Shown: positions 7,509 to 16,947, counted from the stretch's first letter. The stretch is 64,000 nt of DNA from Hyphomicrobiales bacterium (GCA_021775415.1 JAJFHV010000008.1:62001-126000); one strand, 5' to 3'. The notes: generated from the sequence alone by a model not told the origin. A program made the numbers and translations.

Positions 7509-7850
7509 CGTTTGAGCTAGTCGCTCAAACGCGAAGGGCTCATTGACTTGCAGGGTGGCGAAACGTGGGCGGCTTACGGACAAGAAACGGTCCAAGAGGC
7601 TTTGTCGGGACAGTGTGCTGAATAGCCCGACACTGACATCAAATCTCCGCGCGGGGCCTGGTAGCCCACGCACACACGGGCTTTCTCCGGTATCCGGGTC
7701 CCGCGTTTGTGCTTTGTGTTTGTCTTGCCGGTTATCCAACCGGCGCCCGTTCACGCAGCGGCACCAATGCTGGTCGCCAAACCTTCTGCTGGCACGGAGC
7801 GGGGACAAAACCAGCTTGCGCTTCGGCTATCGCCTCAGTTGGCGCAAGCG
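7509..7850. other. Hairpin-rich non-coding region, possible structured RNA
   Basis: No convincing gene lies between 7182 and 7887. The stretch carries several perfect stems: CGTTTGAGC/GCTCAAACG (7509-7531), AGCCC/GGGCT (7663-7682), GCCGGTT/AACCGGC with a 4-nt loop (7727-7744) and GCTTGCGC/GCGCAAGC (7814-7849). Reading frames over it on both strands encode Arg/Ser/Pro-rich sequence typical of non-coding GC-rich DNA. It does not match RNase P RNA, SRP RNA, tmRNA or 6S RNA motifs that I know. It could be an RNA gene, a leader for the radical SAM gene or a mobile-element remnant. Confidence 0.35.
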
Positions 7851-7887
7851 CCAAGATTCATAACACTGTTCTGAAAGGATCGAGTGA

Positions 7888-7980
7888 ATGCATCGCTGTG
7901 TGCATCGACCCATTGATGGAAAATTGTTCTTGTTTTGTTCTTTTTTTAATGATAGGAATATTTTCACCAAAAAGAATTGA
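7888..7980 (+). CDS. Candidate 30-aa leader peptide upstream of the radical SAM gene (weak)
   Basis: ATG at 7888 opens a 30-codon frame ending in TGA at 7978-7980, 17 nt before the radical SAM start. AAGGA with an 8-nt spacer precedes it, which is near-ideal. The peptide is Phe-rich (five Phe between residues 14 and 27) with two Cys (4 and 17) and a basic end (TKKN). The second half coincides with AT-rich promoter-like DNA, so chance is a real alternative. Confidence 0.3.
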   Translation: MHRCVHRPIDGKLFLFCSFFNDRNIFTKKN

Positions 7981-7997
7981 ATACAGGGAGAAGCCTC

Positions 7998-9152
7998 ATG
8001 CAGCCTGTGCGTGAACAAAACATCAAGACCGTGAGCGCCCACGAGGCCTTTATGGCCGGCTCCACCATCGCCCGCAGCCGTGATACGTTGCGTGGGGATG
8101 CAACCCGCGGACGCGGTGCGACCCTCAATCCCTCAGGCCGGTTTGAAGCGCATACACGTCATGTGTTTGATGACGGTTGGCAGACGCTGGACGAATTGCC
8201 GCCTTTCAAGACCGATGTGCAGATAGAAAATCCAAAAACCATCATCAGCAAAAATGATTCACCCGATCTGCATTTTGATCGCTCAGTGAACCCCTATCGC
8301 GGTTGTGAGCATGGCTGTGTATATTGCTATGCGCGTCCCACCCACAGCTATATGGGCTTGTCTGCTGGCATTGATTTTGAGGCAAAGCTGTTTGCCAAGC
8401 CGGGTGCTGCAAAACTGTTGCAAAAGGAAATCGGCAAAAAGGGGTATCAACCCCGCATTCTGGCGCTTGGCACCAACACCGACCCCTATCAACCGGTTGA
8501 AAAGCAATGGCGCATTACCCGTGAAATTCTGGAAGTGCTGGAAGCGGCCAATCATCCGGTCGCGATCGTCACCAAATCAGCACTCGTTGCCCGTGACATC
8601 GATATCCTTTCACGCATGGCAGAAAAAGGTCTGGCCAAGGTGGCACTTTCGATCACCTCGCTTGATCGGCGATTGTGCCGGGCAATGGAGCCGCGTGCTG
8701 CAACGCCGGGTCTGCGGCTTAAAACAATTCGCGACCTTGCCGCTGCCAGCATTCCGGTTTCCGTCATGGTTGCGCCGCTGATCCCGGCGCTTAATGACCA
8801 TGAAATGGAAAAAATCCTGGATGCGGCCAGGGCTGCTGGAGCAGATGAAGCCGGCTTCAGCCTCTTGCGCCTGCCGCGTGAGGTTAGTCCGCTGTTTCGA
8901 GACTGGCTGCTTAGCCATTATCCCGACCGGTATCGTCATGTGATGAACCTTTTACGGGCAATGCGGGGTGGCAAGGATTACGATCCGGAATTCGGCAAAC
9001 GCATGCGCGGTGATGGACCTTACGCATGGCAGGTCGGACGACGGTTTGAAATTGCCTGTGACAAGTTAGGGCTTAACCAGGGCAAGCGTCGTCTCAACCC
9101 GGATTTGTTCATTCCACCAGTTCAAGAGGGTAGCCAGCTAAGCCTGTTCTAG
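7998..9152 (+). CDS. PA0069 family radical SAM protein (SplB-like)
   Basis: A 384-aa radical SAM enzyme of the COG1533 (spore-photoproduct-lyase-like) group. The [4Fe-4S] motif CX3CX2C is at Cys103, Cys107 and Cys110 (RGCEHGCVYC), followed by YARPTHSY, characteristic of the PA0069 subgroup. The start at ATG 7998 is chosen because GGGAG precedes it; the frame extends back to a TTG at 7977 without a ribosome binding site. The physiological reaction of this subgroup is not established. It is followed 110 nt later by rnhB on the same strand, an arrangement I recall from other Rhizobiales. Confidence 0.88.
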   Translation: MQPVREQNIKTVSAHEAFMAGSTIARSRDTLRGDATRGRGATLNPSGRFEAHTRHVFDDGWQTLDELPPFKTDVQIENPKTIISKNDSPDLHFDRSVNPYRGCEHGCVYCYARPTHSYMGLSAGIDFEAKLFAKPGAAKLLQKEIGKKGYQPRILALGTNTDPYQPVEKQWRITREILEVLEAANHPVAIVTKSALVARDIDILSRMAEKGLAKVALSITSLDRRLCRAMEPRAATPGLRLKTIRDLAAASIPVSVMVAPLIPALNDHEMEKILDAARAAGADEAGFSLLRLPREVSPLFRDWLLSHYPDRYRHVMNLLRAMRGGKDYDPEFGKRMRGDGPYAWQVGRRFEIACDKLGLNQGKRRLNPDLFIPPVQEGSQLSLF

Positions 9153-9262
9153 CAGGCAAGTTTGGCAAATCTTGAAACCGCCCGGATGCAAGGGAAAGCC
9201 GCTTCCCGAAGTAACAGTGTCCGGGTCTTGAAGAGAATCAGTGTTTGGGCGAAGTTCGCCGC

Positions 9263-9922
9263 ATGTCCTCACCGCCCGGCACTGATTCTCTCTTTCCCCA
9301 ATCCCTCCCAAAAGCGCCCGATTATTCTATCGAGGCTATATTTCTTGCAGCAGGAAAATCAGCGATTGCCGGCGTTGATGAGGCGGGACGCGGGCCGCTT
9401 GCGGGTCCGGTTGTTGCAGCAGCAGTCATTCTGGATCCTGACAATTTGCCGGTGGGATTAAATGACTCCAAAAAACTTAACCCCGAAACACGTGAAATGC
9501 TGTTCTCCAACATCCTCAAATCTTCGCATGTGGCATGGGCAAGTCTTCCGGCACCGGTAATAGACCGTATCAACATTCGCGAAGCCTCATTACGGGTGAT
9601 GGAGCTTGCCGTGCAACGGCTTGAAGTTTCCCCCGGCCAGGTGTTGGTCGATGGACGTGATGTACCAAGGCAACTCGTCTCATTTGCCAATGCATATGTC
9701 AAAGGGGATGGCCGCTCGCTTTCCATTGCAGCGGCATCCATCGTTGCAAAGGTGGTGCGGGACCGGATGATGGTGCGAGTACACCAGATGTTTCCTGCTT
9801 ATGGATTTGACCAGCACAAGGGGTATGGAACCAAATTGCATCGCGATGCTCTGACCATTTGCGGTCCATGCCCGCTACACCGGCGCAGTTTTGCGCCAGT
9901 CGCCCGGATGTTGGTTGATTAG
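9263..9922 (+). CDS. rnhB: Ribonuclease HII
   Basis: Cleaves RNA at RNA-DNA junctions, removing misincorporated ribonucleotides and helping to clear primer remnants. 219 aa from ATG 9263; the frame also permits a TTG at 9245. Catalytic acids lie in AGVDEAGRGPLAGPV (Asp39, Glu40) and in the VDGRD segment, with the conserved SIAAASIVAKVVRDR helix. It ends 24 nt from the convergent atpF stop. Confidence 0.95.
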   Translation: MSSPPGTDSLFPQSLPKAPDYSIEAIFLAAGKSAIAGVDEAGRGPLAGPVVAAAVILDPDNLPVGLNDSKKLNPETREMLFSNILKSSHVAWASLPAPVIDRINIREASLRVMELAVQRLEVSPGQVLVDGRDVPRQLVSFANAYVKGDGRSLSIAAASIVAKVVRDRMMVRVHQMFPAYGFDQHKGYGTKLHRDALTICGPCPLHRRSFAPVARMLVD

Positions 9923-9946
9923 TCCAGATGGTGAAAAGGCCAGAAC

Positions 9947-10426
9947 CTAGTTCAGCCGGGATTTGACTTCCGCAATGCTGCTTTTGATCAATCCATCAGC
10001 CGTAGCACCGGTAACTTTACCTGCAATAATCTGTTCTGCGGCAGCAATCGCCACATCAACAGCAGAAGCGCGAACTTCATCAATCGCCTGGCTTTCAGCC
10101 TGGGCTATTTTTTGCTCGGCCAATGCGGTCCTGCGCTGAACAAATTCTTCGGTTTTATTGGCAGCATCTGCAGCAAACGCCTTGGCTTCGCGTTTGGCAG
10201 CAGCCACAATTTCGGCGGCTTCTTTTTCCGCTTCCTGACGCTTACGCTGATATTCCGCCAGCAAGCCTTGTGCCTCTTCACGCATCTTGCGAGCTTCTTC
10301 CAACTCATCACGAACCTTGTCTGCTCGGTCGTCCAGGCTTTTCGAAATCATGCCCGGCACTTTGAGATAGACAACAAGAGCGAGGAAAATTACCAGCGCG
10401 ACCGTGGCCCAAAATGTTGCGTCCAT
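9947..10426 (-). CDS. atpF: F0F1 ATP synthase subunit b
   Basis: Peripheral-stalk subunit b of F0, 159 aa. One N-terminal membrane segment (about residues 5-22) is followed by a long charged coiled coil rich in Glu/Lys/Ala/Arg heptads to the C-terminus, which dimerises with b' and holds F1. It is the last gene of the F0 operon, 9 nt after the b' gene. The F1 genes are not in the window, as expected for alphaproteobacteria, where F0 and F1 operons are separate. Confidence 0.95.
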   Translation of the reverse strand: MDATFWATVALVIFLALVVYLKVPGMISKSLDDRADKVRDELEEARKMREEAQGLLAEYQRKRQEAEKEAAEIVAAAKREAKAFAADAANKTEEFVQRRTALAEQKIAQAESQAIDEVRASAVDVAIAAAEQIIAGKVTGATADGLIKSSIAEVKSRLN

Positions 10427-10435
10427 AGTGGTCTC

Positions 10436-11020
10436 CTACTTCGAGGCTGCCGAAACGGCTTTCGAAATTTCTGCCTTGGTCAGCTTGCCGCCAATCAATT
10501 CCTTGACGATTGCATCCGTTGTGTCTGAAGCAATTGCTCCGACTTCACCCAGTGCTTTTTGCTTGATCGCATCAATCCTGGTTTCTGCCTCACCCAGCTT
10601 GACGGCAAGGGTTGCTTCCACCTTTTCACGCTCGGCAGTTGCTTCCTGCTTTGCCTTGTCGGTTGCTTCCTGGCCAATTGCATGGGCGCTGCGCTTTGCT
10701 TCGGCAAGCTCATGCTCATAGGCTGCGTGTGCGGCTTCCGATTCACTTTTCAGGCGTTGGGTTTCATCGAGATCACGGGAGATCCGGTCACGGCGCGTTT
10801 CAAGAATACCGGCGACGCGAGGAATGACCACGCGCCCCATAATCAGATAAAAAATGCCGAAGGTTATCGCCAGCCACAGTAGCTGCGAGGCAAATGTAGC
10901 CGGATCAAACGGTGGAAAGGTTCCACCACCACCGCCATGTGCTGCTGCATCGGCAGCAGTTCCGGTTTCGCTTTGGGTTGCTTCAGATGAAGCTGCCCAT
11001 GCCTGATCAATGATCATCAT
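10436..11020 (-). CDS. atpG: F0F1 ATP synthase subunit b'
   Basis: Second peripheral-stalk subunit (b'), typical of alphaproteobacteria and cyanobacteria. 194 aa from ATG 11020 (ATGATG); the open frame extends to 11071 but the GCGGAG ribosome binding site and family length favour 11020. It has an Ala/Gly-rich N-tail, a membrane segment (LLWLAITFGIFYLIM), then a long coiled coil. Naming varies in this group (atpG, atpF2 or atpX). Confidence 0.92.
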   Translation of the reverse strand: MMIIDQAWAASSEATQSETGTAADAAAHGGGGGTFPPFDPATFASQLLWLAITFGIFYLIMGRVVIPRVAGILETRRDRISRDLDETQRLKSESEAAHAAYEHELAEAKRSAHAIGQEATDKAKQEATAEREKVEATLAVKLGEAETRIDAIKQKALGEVGAIASDTTDAIVKELIGGKLTKAEISKAVSAASK

Positions 11021-11061
11021 TACACTCCGCTGGCCGCTGGGAAATCGCGAGTTCCCTAATA

Positions 11062-11088
11062 CCTGGTTCAAATTTCGAGTGAACCAGG
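11062..11088 (-). promoter_or_regulatory. Intercistronic hairpin after atpE
   Basis: CCTGGTTCA (11062-11070) and TGAACCAGG (11080-11088) form a perfect 9-bp stem with a 9-nt loop in the 77-nt gap between atpE and the b' gene. No T-run follows. It is probably an mRNA stabiliser or partial attenuator that raises atpE output, since the c subunit is needed in many copies. Confidence 0.6.
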
Positions 11089-11097
11089 CCTCAGTAA

Positions 11098-11325
11098 TTA
11101 TACCGCAAACAGCAGGAGAAGCGCGATGAGCAGTGCGAAGATACCCAGAGCTTCGGTAACCGCAAAGCCAAAGATGAGACGGCCAAACTGACCATCTGCA
11201 GCTGAAGGGTTGCGAAGTGCTCCCTGCAGGAACTGACCGAAGAGGTTACCCACGCCGATACCTGCGGCACCGGTGCCGATTGCTGCTAGGCCTGCGCCAA
11301 TGAGTTTTGCTGCTTCTGCTTCCAT
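11098..11325 (-). CDS. atpE: F0F1 ATP synthase subunit c
   Basis: Proton-carrying ring subunit, 75 aa, two membrane helices joined by the polar RNP loop (residues 38-40). The essential carboxylate is Glu58 in [10 protein letters not shown]. The Gly-rich first helix ([13 protein letters not shown]) is the ring-packing motif. A strong ribosome binding site (AAAGGAG) precedes the ATG. The use of Glu and the surrounding sequence suggest a proton-driven enzyme. Confidence 0.97.
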   Translation of the reverse strand: MEAEAAKLIGAGLAAIGTGAAGIGVGNLFGQFLQGALRNPSAADGQFGRLIFGFAVTEALGIFALLIALLLLFAV

Positions 11326-11361
11326 GATTGAACTCCTTTATGAAAACTTGATTTCGTTTAG

Positions 11362-12120
11362 CTAGTGACCGCCCGGATGAAGGGCGTCGTTGATATACAT
11401 GCAGGTGAGCATGGTGAATACGTATGCCTGGAGGAATGCCACCAGAAATTCGAGAGCTGTCAAACCGATTGTCATCAACATAGGCAGTATCGAACCGGCA
11501 ATTCCGACTGCGCCGAAACTGCTGAGCGATACAACAAATCCTGCAAACACTTTCAATGTAATATGTCCAGCCAGCATATTAGCGAAAAGACGGACCGAAT
11601 GGCTGATGGGTCGTGCCAGGAAGGAAATAATCTCAATTGCCACCACAAGCGGCAGTATCACGATTGGCACGCCGCTTGGGACAAACAGCTTTAAAAATCC
11701 AAATCCGTGCTTCAAGAAACCAACACCCAGCACGGTCAAAAAGACCAGTAACGCAAGAGCGACCGTGATGATGATGTGACTGGTAACGGTGAAAAAGTAG
11801 GGGAACATACCAAACATGTTGGCAACCAGAATGAACAAAAACAGCGAGAACACGAGTGGGAAGAATTTCATCCCCTGGGAGCCAGCTGAATCGCGCAGCA
11901 TCCCTGCTACAAACTCGTAGGATATCTCTGCCAGCGACTGCGCGCGGGATGGAACCATGCCGCGGCCATTGGTTGCCCAGATCAAAAAGCCTGAGGTCAG
12001 GACGACCGTTGCCACCATAAACAAGGAAGAGTTGGTAAAGGAAATGTCCACTCCACCAATTTCCAGTGGAATGAGTTCATTCAAGTGAAACTGCTTGATC
12101 GGATCGTTAGCCACCGACAA
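11362..12120 (-). CDS. atpB: F0F1 ATP synthase subunit a
   Basis: Membrane stator subunit forming the proton half-channels, 252 aa, about six hydrophobic helices. The essential arginine is Arg177 in [16 protein letters not shown]. It is the second gene of the operon, between atpI and atpE. Confidence 0.96.
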   Translation of the reverse strand: MSVANDPIKQFHLNELIPLEIGGVDISFTNSSLFMVATVVLTSGFLIWATNGRGMVPSRAQSLAEISYEFVAGMLRDSAGSQGMKFFPLVFSLFLFILVANMFGMFPYFFTVTSHIIITVALALLVFLTVLGVGFLKHGFGFLKLFVPSGVPIVILPLVVAIEIISFLARPISHSVRLFANMLAGHITLKVFAGFVVSLSSFGAVGIAGSILPMLMTIGLTALEFLVAFLQAYVFTMLTCMYINDALHPGGH

Positions 12121-12139
12121 TTCCCTTCAAACCCAAAAT

Positions 12140-12475
12140 TCAGTCCCCGTCCTGCTTGTGCGGATGGGACAATTCACCTGCAGTACGCAGCACATTCAAT
12201 ACACCCGACACAAACCCCAAAAGCAAGAACACAATCATTGCCCAAGGCGTTGTCCCTGCCAATCTGTCGATCGCATATCCGATCGCTGCACCTACAAGAA
12301 TTGCCGCCACAAACTCGGTCGACAAACGAAGTGCATTTCCAAATCCGGCATTGTCGGATTTCGCCGATCCTTCCGCCAATCTGACCTGCTGGTTTTTGCC
12401 GAGGCGCTTACCAAGCGAATGCAGACGTTCGTCCAGATTGTCATCTGAAGGATTTTCGTCAGTTTTGCGTTTCAA
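12140..12475 (-). CDS. atpI: ATP synthase accessory protein AtpI
   Basis: Small membrane protein that assists F0 assembly (c-ring or Mg2+ handling in other bacteria). It has a charged, Lys-rich N-terminus and two membrane helices (about residues 45-65 and 70-92 of the 111-aa form). There is no ATG in frame. The TTG at 12475 is preceded by AAAGGTG at a normal distance, whereas the upstream TTG at 12505 (121 aa) has no ribosome binding site. It is the first gene of the F0 operon. Confidence 0.88.
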   Translation of the reverse strand: MKRKTDENPSDDNLDERLHSLGKRLGKNQQVRLAEGSAKSDNAGFGNALRLSTEFVAAILVGAAIGYAIDRLAGTTPWAMIVFLLLGFVSGVLNVLRTAGELSHPHKQDGD

Positions 12476-12625
12476 GCCAACACCTTTATTCCATCCGCTT
12501 GGCAAACATTAACCGGGATGGATCTTTTTCCGAAACAACGGCTGTAAATTACAGAGATTGTAACCGGAAACAGACGGTATGGGCAGGAAATTCAACAACC
12601 AATTCCAACCCCGCAAAGTCGCCGC

Positions 12626-12654
12626 AACATAGATTTGCGGCGCGAGGCTGTCAA
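12626..12654 (-). promoter_or_regulatory. Sigma-70-type promoter of the atp F0 operon, overlapped by a dyad
   Basis: On the minus strand TTGACA (12654-12649) and TATGTT (12631-12626) are separated by exactly 17 nt, about 150 nt upstream of atpI. The -10 box lies inside a perfect inverted repeat, CGCCGCAA (12620-12627) with TTGCGGCG (12635-12642), which could be an operator or a start-site hairpin. Confidence 0.65.
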
Positions 12655-12776
12655 GCGAAGGCTTGGCAGGATAACTATTTGATTTTTAACGATTAATTTT
12701 ATTGCTGTTTATCTGCGACAACGAGTCAGCAGATCAAGTCACAGAATCTTGAATTTTGACCGGAACCACTACGTTC

Positions 12777-13973
12777 CTAAGACCAGCCGCCGCCATAGGT
12801 GCGATAAAAGATGTGCAATCCGATGCGGCCTACCTTTTTCATACGGCGGGCCCAACCCGGACGAACATAAGTCGCGTGATAATGGGTAGAAGAACCCACT
12901 TGCGGCAACCAGATCCGACCGGCAGTGGTTTCACCGGCTACATGCTTGGCTATGCTCCACAAACGTTTATCCTTGACGTTGTCGCGAATTCGGTCACAAG
13001 CGAACGAAAACTGGCAACGATTACGCCAATTCTTGTTTTGATAGACCACACCACAAATCGTGTTCGGGTAAGTCGGGTTCCTGACCCGGTTCAAAATTAC
13101 CTGTGCAACCGCTGCCTGGCCCCTGACAGGTTCGCCGCGTGCTTCAAAGTAAATGCCGCGGGCCAAACAACTTTGTTCGCGATCAGAAAATACCCGTTTG
13201 GGTAATGGATCAGCTGCCCATGAATGATCGCCCTTGCCAAGTCTGGGAATTATGTTGATTGGCTGCTCATCCTCCAGAATGGCTGCAAACGGCGAATATT
13301 GAACTTCGGGTTCTGGCGAATAGGCCAGAATTGAACTGCGCGATTCTTCCACCAGGCTTGCCACCATTACCGGCAAGTCATCAGTTCCATAAGCAGGTTT
13401 GGTTGGATGGAAAGCTGCAGCAATTTTAAGCGCTTCAAGGTGCGGTTTTGGTTTTACAAATGACAAAGACAATTTTTTGTCTGTATTGAGCGACTCAAGC
13501 AGGTTTTGACGCTGAAGCACGGAACCGGCGGAAAAATGGATTGGCGGCTGTTTTGGCGGAGCCGAAACCACACGCGGCCCCTTCGCAGCGCGGTTGATTT
13601 TTTGCGGAACCGGTTCGTTGCGAACCGTTGTGCTGACCTTCATGTCGCTATTATTCGAGCCGGTGATAATCGGGTCAATGCCGTAGCTTGCAAGGCCTGC
13701 CATGTGCGCCGACAGAACCGTTTCACCGGGCTGTTCTTCCAGGTGCATCAGCCATCGCGCACTACTTTCCTCACCCATCAGGCCTGCAATATCCTGGTGT
13801 GCAATCGCGTCGGTCTGGAAGACAGAGACGGCCGCAACGGCAGAAAATCCAAATACAATGCTGGCGGCCCGCTTTGCAGCGGAAGCAATATTCTGGCGAG
13901 TGTTACGCAAAACCAAACTCCACTCAGACAGTATAACCGGGACAGTAAAGCGACCCGAACGAACCAAAAGCAT
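12777..13973 (-). CDS. Cell wall hydrolase, SleB family
   Basis: A 398-aa exported protein with an N-terminal signal-anchor-like segment (about residues 30-55). A low-complexity linker of about 200 residues leads to a C-terminal Hydrolase_2/SleB domain (about 265-398) containing CLARGIYFEARGEP, AQVILNRVRNPTYP and CQFSFACD. The conserved Glu in YFEARGE is the likely catalytic acid of this peptidoglycan lytic transglycosylase-like fold. Alphaproteobacteria do not sporulate, so the role is in wall remodelling. Confidence 0.86.
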   Translation of the reverse strand: MLLVRSGRFTVPVILSEWSLVLRNTRQNIASAAKRAASIVFGFSAVAAVSVFQTDAIAHQDIAGLMGEESSARWLMHLEEQPGETVLSAHMAGLASYGIDPIITGSNNSDMKVSTTVRNEPVPQKINRAAKGPRVVSAPPKQPPIHFSAGSVLQRQNLLESLNTDKKLSLSFVKPKPHLEALKIAAAFHPTKPAYGTDDLPVMVASLVEESRSSILAYSPEPEVQYSPFAAILEDEQPINIIPRLGKGDHSWAADPLPKRVFSDREQSCLARGIYFEARGEPVRGQAAVAQVILNRVRNPTYPNTICGVVYQNKNWRNRCQFSFACDRIRDNVKDKRLWSIAKHVAGETTAGRIWLPQVGSSTHYHATYVRPGWARRMKKVGRIGLHIFYRTYGGGWS

Positions 13974-14090
13974 AGGGTATTAACCTTGATAGAGCGTTAA
14001 GCAGAGATTATCAGACACTTAACGAGGGATTTCCCTTTTACAGCCTGCATGGTTCCTGAAGGCGAAATACGGCAAAATATAGTCAAAATG

Positions 14091-15506
14091 CTAATTATTG
14101 CGCCGCTTGCGCCCCGCATAGGGGTTGTCCCCTTTACGCATATGCATGCGGATGGGGGTCCCTTCCAGCCCAAATTCCTTGCGCAGGCTGTTTACCAGAT
14201 ACCGCTCATAAGAAGTCGGCAGCTTTTCCGGCCTGGAACAGGCAACCATGAAGGTAGGCGGTCGAGTTTTTGGCTGGTTGACGTATTTGAGTTTTATACG
14301 ACGACCCGCAACCGCCGGTGGCGGATGATGATATTGAGTTGCTTCAAGCCAGCGGTTCAAAGGTGCTGTGGCAATCCGGCGGTTCCACACCTCGTGCACC
14401 TCCATCACCGCTTTCATCAGTCGATCCAATCCATCACCGGTCAAGCCTGCGATGGGCACCACTTTCAACCCTTTGACTTGCGACACATGCTCTTTTGCCT
14501 GAAGCAGTAATTCCTTCAAGGTTTCCTGCTTGTCTTCGACAAGATCCCATTTGTTAAGCGCAATAACGGGTGCCCGCCCCTCACGGATTACCAAATCAGC
14601 AATCTGCAAGTCCTGCTTCTCAAATGGCATGGTTACATCAAGTACAATGATCACCACCTCGGCGAACTGAACTGCGCGGAGGCCATCGGATACAGAGAGT
14701 TTTTCGAGCTTCTCCTGGACCTTGGCTTTCTTGCGCATTCCTGCTGTATCAAAAAGCTTAATGGTGCGGCCCTGCCATTCCCAGTCAACCGAGATGGAGT
14801 CGCGCGTGATGCCTGCTTCCGGGCCGGTAAGCATGCGCTCCTCGCCGACCATTTGGTTGATGAGTGTCGACTTGCCAGCGTTTGGTCTGCCGACAATCGC
14901 AATCTTCATTGGCCTGGTCGGATCATATGCAGGCGCGACTTCAGGGTCTTCTTCCAGCTCCTCAAGCGGCTCGCCCATCAGTTCGTCAGGCTCGGGCGGA
15001 AATGCGATGTCTTCCCCAACAGCGGATACGATTGCATCGTGCAGGTCCGCCATTCCCTGGCCATGCTCAGCAGAGAGCGGAACCGGATCGCCAAACCCAA
15101 GCTTGAAGGCGTCGTAATATCCGGCGTCACCGGTTTTGCCTTCCATCTTGTTTGCAACCAGCACCACCGGCTTTGATGATTTACGCAGGAGATCGGCAAA
15201 AAACTTGTCACTGGGAAGTAACCCGGTTCGAGCATCAATCAGGAAAAGACAAATGTCTGCTTCATCAATTGCCTTTTGTGTCTGGTCCCGCATCCGGCCC
15301 TCGAGGCTGTCGGGATCTGCCTCTTCCAGACCGGCGGTATCAATGACCTCGAATTCGAGAGAGGCGATGGAGGCATCTGCGCGTCGCCGGTCACGCGTTA
15401 CACCGGGCGTGTCATCGACAAGTGCCAGACGCTTTCCCACCAAACGGTTGAACAGCGTTGACTTGCCTACATTGGGACGTCCGATAATGGCGGTTGTAAA
15501 GCCCAT
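14091..15506 (-). CDS. der: Ribosome biogenesis GTPase Der (EngA)
   Basis: Essential double GTPase acting in 50S subunit assembly, 471 aa. The first G domain has the P-loop GRPNVGKST (residues 9-17), the second the P-loop GRPNAGKST (about 205-213), each with DTAG and NKxD-type motifs (VANKMEG, ALNKWDL). A KH-like domain occupies the C-terminus, ending in a basic tail (GRKRRNN). Confidence 0.97.
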   Translation of the reverse strand: MGFTTAIIGRPNVGKSTLFNRLVGKRLALVDDTPGVTRDRRRADASIASLEFEVIDTAGLEEADPDSLEGRMRDQTQKAIDEADICLFLIDARTGLLPSDKFFADLLRKSSKPVVLVANKMEGKTGDAGYYDAFKLGFGDPVPLSAEHGQGMADLHDAIVSAVGEDIAFPPEPDELMGEPLEELEEDPEVAPAYDPTRPMKIAIVGRPNAGKSTLINQMVGEERMLTGPEAGITRDSISVDWEWQGRTIKLFDTAGMRKKAKVQEKLEKLSVSDGLRAVQFAEVVIIVLDVTMPFEKQDLQIADLVIREGRAPVIALNKWDLVEDKQETLKELLLQAKEHVSQVKGLKVVPIAGLTGDGLDRLMKAVMEVHEVWNRRIATAPLNRWLEATQYHHPPPAVAGRRIKLKYVNQPKTRPPTFMVACSRPEKLPTSYERYLVNSLRKEFGLEGTPIRMHMRKGDNPYAGRKRRNN

Positions 15507-15565
15507 CGTTTTATTGGGTCCTGACCCTGTTACTTTTGAAAATAGGCAATTGCCACAAAGCCGAA

Positions 15566-16237
15566 CTAACTGGCGGAATCAACACCCTTGCCCGCAAGCA
15601 GTTCAAGCATCATTGCAGCCCGGCTGCGCACGCCATTTGGTGCGCCTATATCATCCGTAATTGTCTTGAACCATTTGTAGGCATCTTTCGAGCGGTTTTC
15701 CTTCCAGGCGGAAAGCCCCAATCCTTCACGTGCAGAGTGGCGGAAAGATTCACCCGAATCTGCCATGGCTTCAAGCCTTGAAAGCACTTCATCATATCCG
15801 CTTGTATCGACCAACAGCAAACCGGCACGCAGCTTTGCAACCTTTCGCAAAGTCTGATCAAAGCCAGAATCTGCTGCAATGGCATCAAACGCCTTAACAG
15901 CCTCGTCAATATCAGCCTTTTGGGCAAGCACTCCTGCAATTCGAATTTTGGCAAGGGCGGGATACTGACCGGAACCGGATTTACCAAGCTCCTCCAGTGC
16001 CGCGATGGCCTCTTCATGCTTGCCTTCATTGGAAAGTTCGATGGCTGCCAGGAATGCATCTCCGGATTTTGCCGCCTGCTCTTCGGAATAATACTGCCAG
16101 CCCCGATAGCTGGCGGTAAGCACCACGATCAAAACAGCAATGCCGATAATGACATTGCCGAAGCGCGACCAGATTGCCTGCATGCGATCGCTGCGAAGTT
16201 CTTCGTCCACTTCGCGAATAAAACTGTCGTCCGACAT
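15566..16237 (-). CDS. Membrane-anchored TPR protein (YfgM-like)
   Basis: A 223-aa protein with a short acidic cytoplasmic N-terminus ([15 protein letters not shown]), one membrane helix (about residues 28-48) and a periplasmic helical-repeat domain of the tetratricopeptide TPR_21 type. The family is associated with the Sec translocon and periplasmic chaperones (YfgM in E. coli). It lies 59 nt upstream of der on the same strand. In many proteobacteria the yfgM-type gene is also next to der. Confidence 0.85.
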   Translation of the reverse strand: MSDDSFIREVDEELRSDRMQAIWSRFGNVIIGIAVLIVVLTASYRGWQYYSEEQAAKSGDAFLAAIELSNEGKHEEAIAALEELGKSGSGQYPALAKIRIAGVLAQKADIDEAVKAFDAIAADSGFDQTLRKVAKLRAGLLLVDTSGYDEVLSRLEAMADSGESFRHSAREGLGLSAWKENRSKDAYKWFKTITDDIGAPNGVRSRAAMMLELLAGKGVDSAS

Positions 16238-16298
16238 TTTAAGTTGTCCGTTTTGGGGAATTCAAGAATTTGAGGTCTTTTAGCCGAAACCCGTATGG

Positions 16299-16868
16299 TT
16301 ATGCAATTGGCGGCATGCCGATTAACCACTCATGTAACCAAAACATGATTAGAGCCCAAACCGCAATCCCACCAACAACTGCTGTCGCATCACTCCATGA
16401 GGATTTCGCAACAGGTGCTGGTTCGCCGCGGCGCTTCACAAGAATTAGTGTGACAACGGCCCAAATCAGCAACCCGCCAAACAGGAGAATACTTGCAACA
16501 TCGCCATTGACCAACAGATGGGCGAATGCCCAAATCTTTACACCGATCAGCAGTGGATGTTTGACTGCCTGCTTGATGCGCCCGACCGGCAGATCGCTTG
16601 TCACAAGCAGAATGATGCTTACAAGCATAAGGAGAGCGGCCAAATGGACGGTTCCCTGTGGCAATACATAAAGGAATTCAGGCGCCTCACGGGCAATTCC
16701 ATAGCCCCAAATGATCATCGCCAGACCAGCGAGCGCTCCAAGTGAATAAATGCCCTTCCAGGGACCCGAACCAAGACGTTCAATCATCGCCTCACGCCAA
16801 CCAGGAGCAACAAGGCGCACGCTATGCAAGCCGATAAAAAACACCAGTCCCACTATCAACAACGTCAT
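16299..16868 (-). CDS. NnrU family membrane protein
   Basis: A 189-aa polytopic membrane protein of the NnrU family, with about six hydrophobic segments and the family pattern GLHSVR, then LLVTSDLPVGRIKQAVKHP and a His-containing helix (FAHLLVNGD). The family was named for a locus linked to nitric oxide/nitrite reduction in Rhodobacter, but is widespread and related to methyltransferase-like ICMT proteins. The start ATG 16868 follows AAGGGA at 7 nt; a GTG at 16895 would extend the frame. Confidence 0.85.
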   Translation of the reverse strand: MTLLIVGLVFFIGLHSVRLVAPGWREAMIERLGSGPWKGIYSLGALAGLAMIIWGYGIAREAPEFLYVLPQGTVHLAALLMLVSIILLVTSDLPVGRIKQAVKHPLLIGVKIWAFAHLLVNGDVASILLFGGLLIWAVVTLILVKRRGEPAPVAKSSWSDATAVVGGIAVWALIMFWLHEWLIGMPPIA

Positions 16869-16947
16869 CAATTTATCCCTTTTGGATTTGCGCACACACG
16901 GACAAAGTTAGTAGCCTGCATTTTGAAATCTGTCACGGTGGAAACGA

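Noticed and set aside
7473-7863. Overlapping reading frames on both strands (106-111 aa) in the hairpin-rich region
   Set aside because: Sequences are Arg/Ser/Pro-rich low-information translations of GC-rich DNA, with no ribosome binding sites and no family resemblance.
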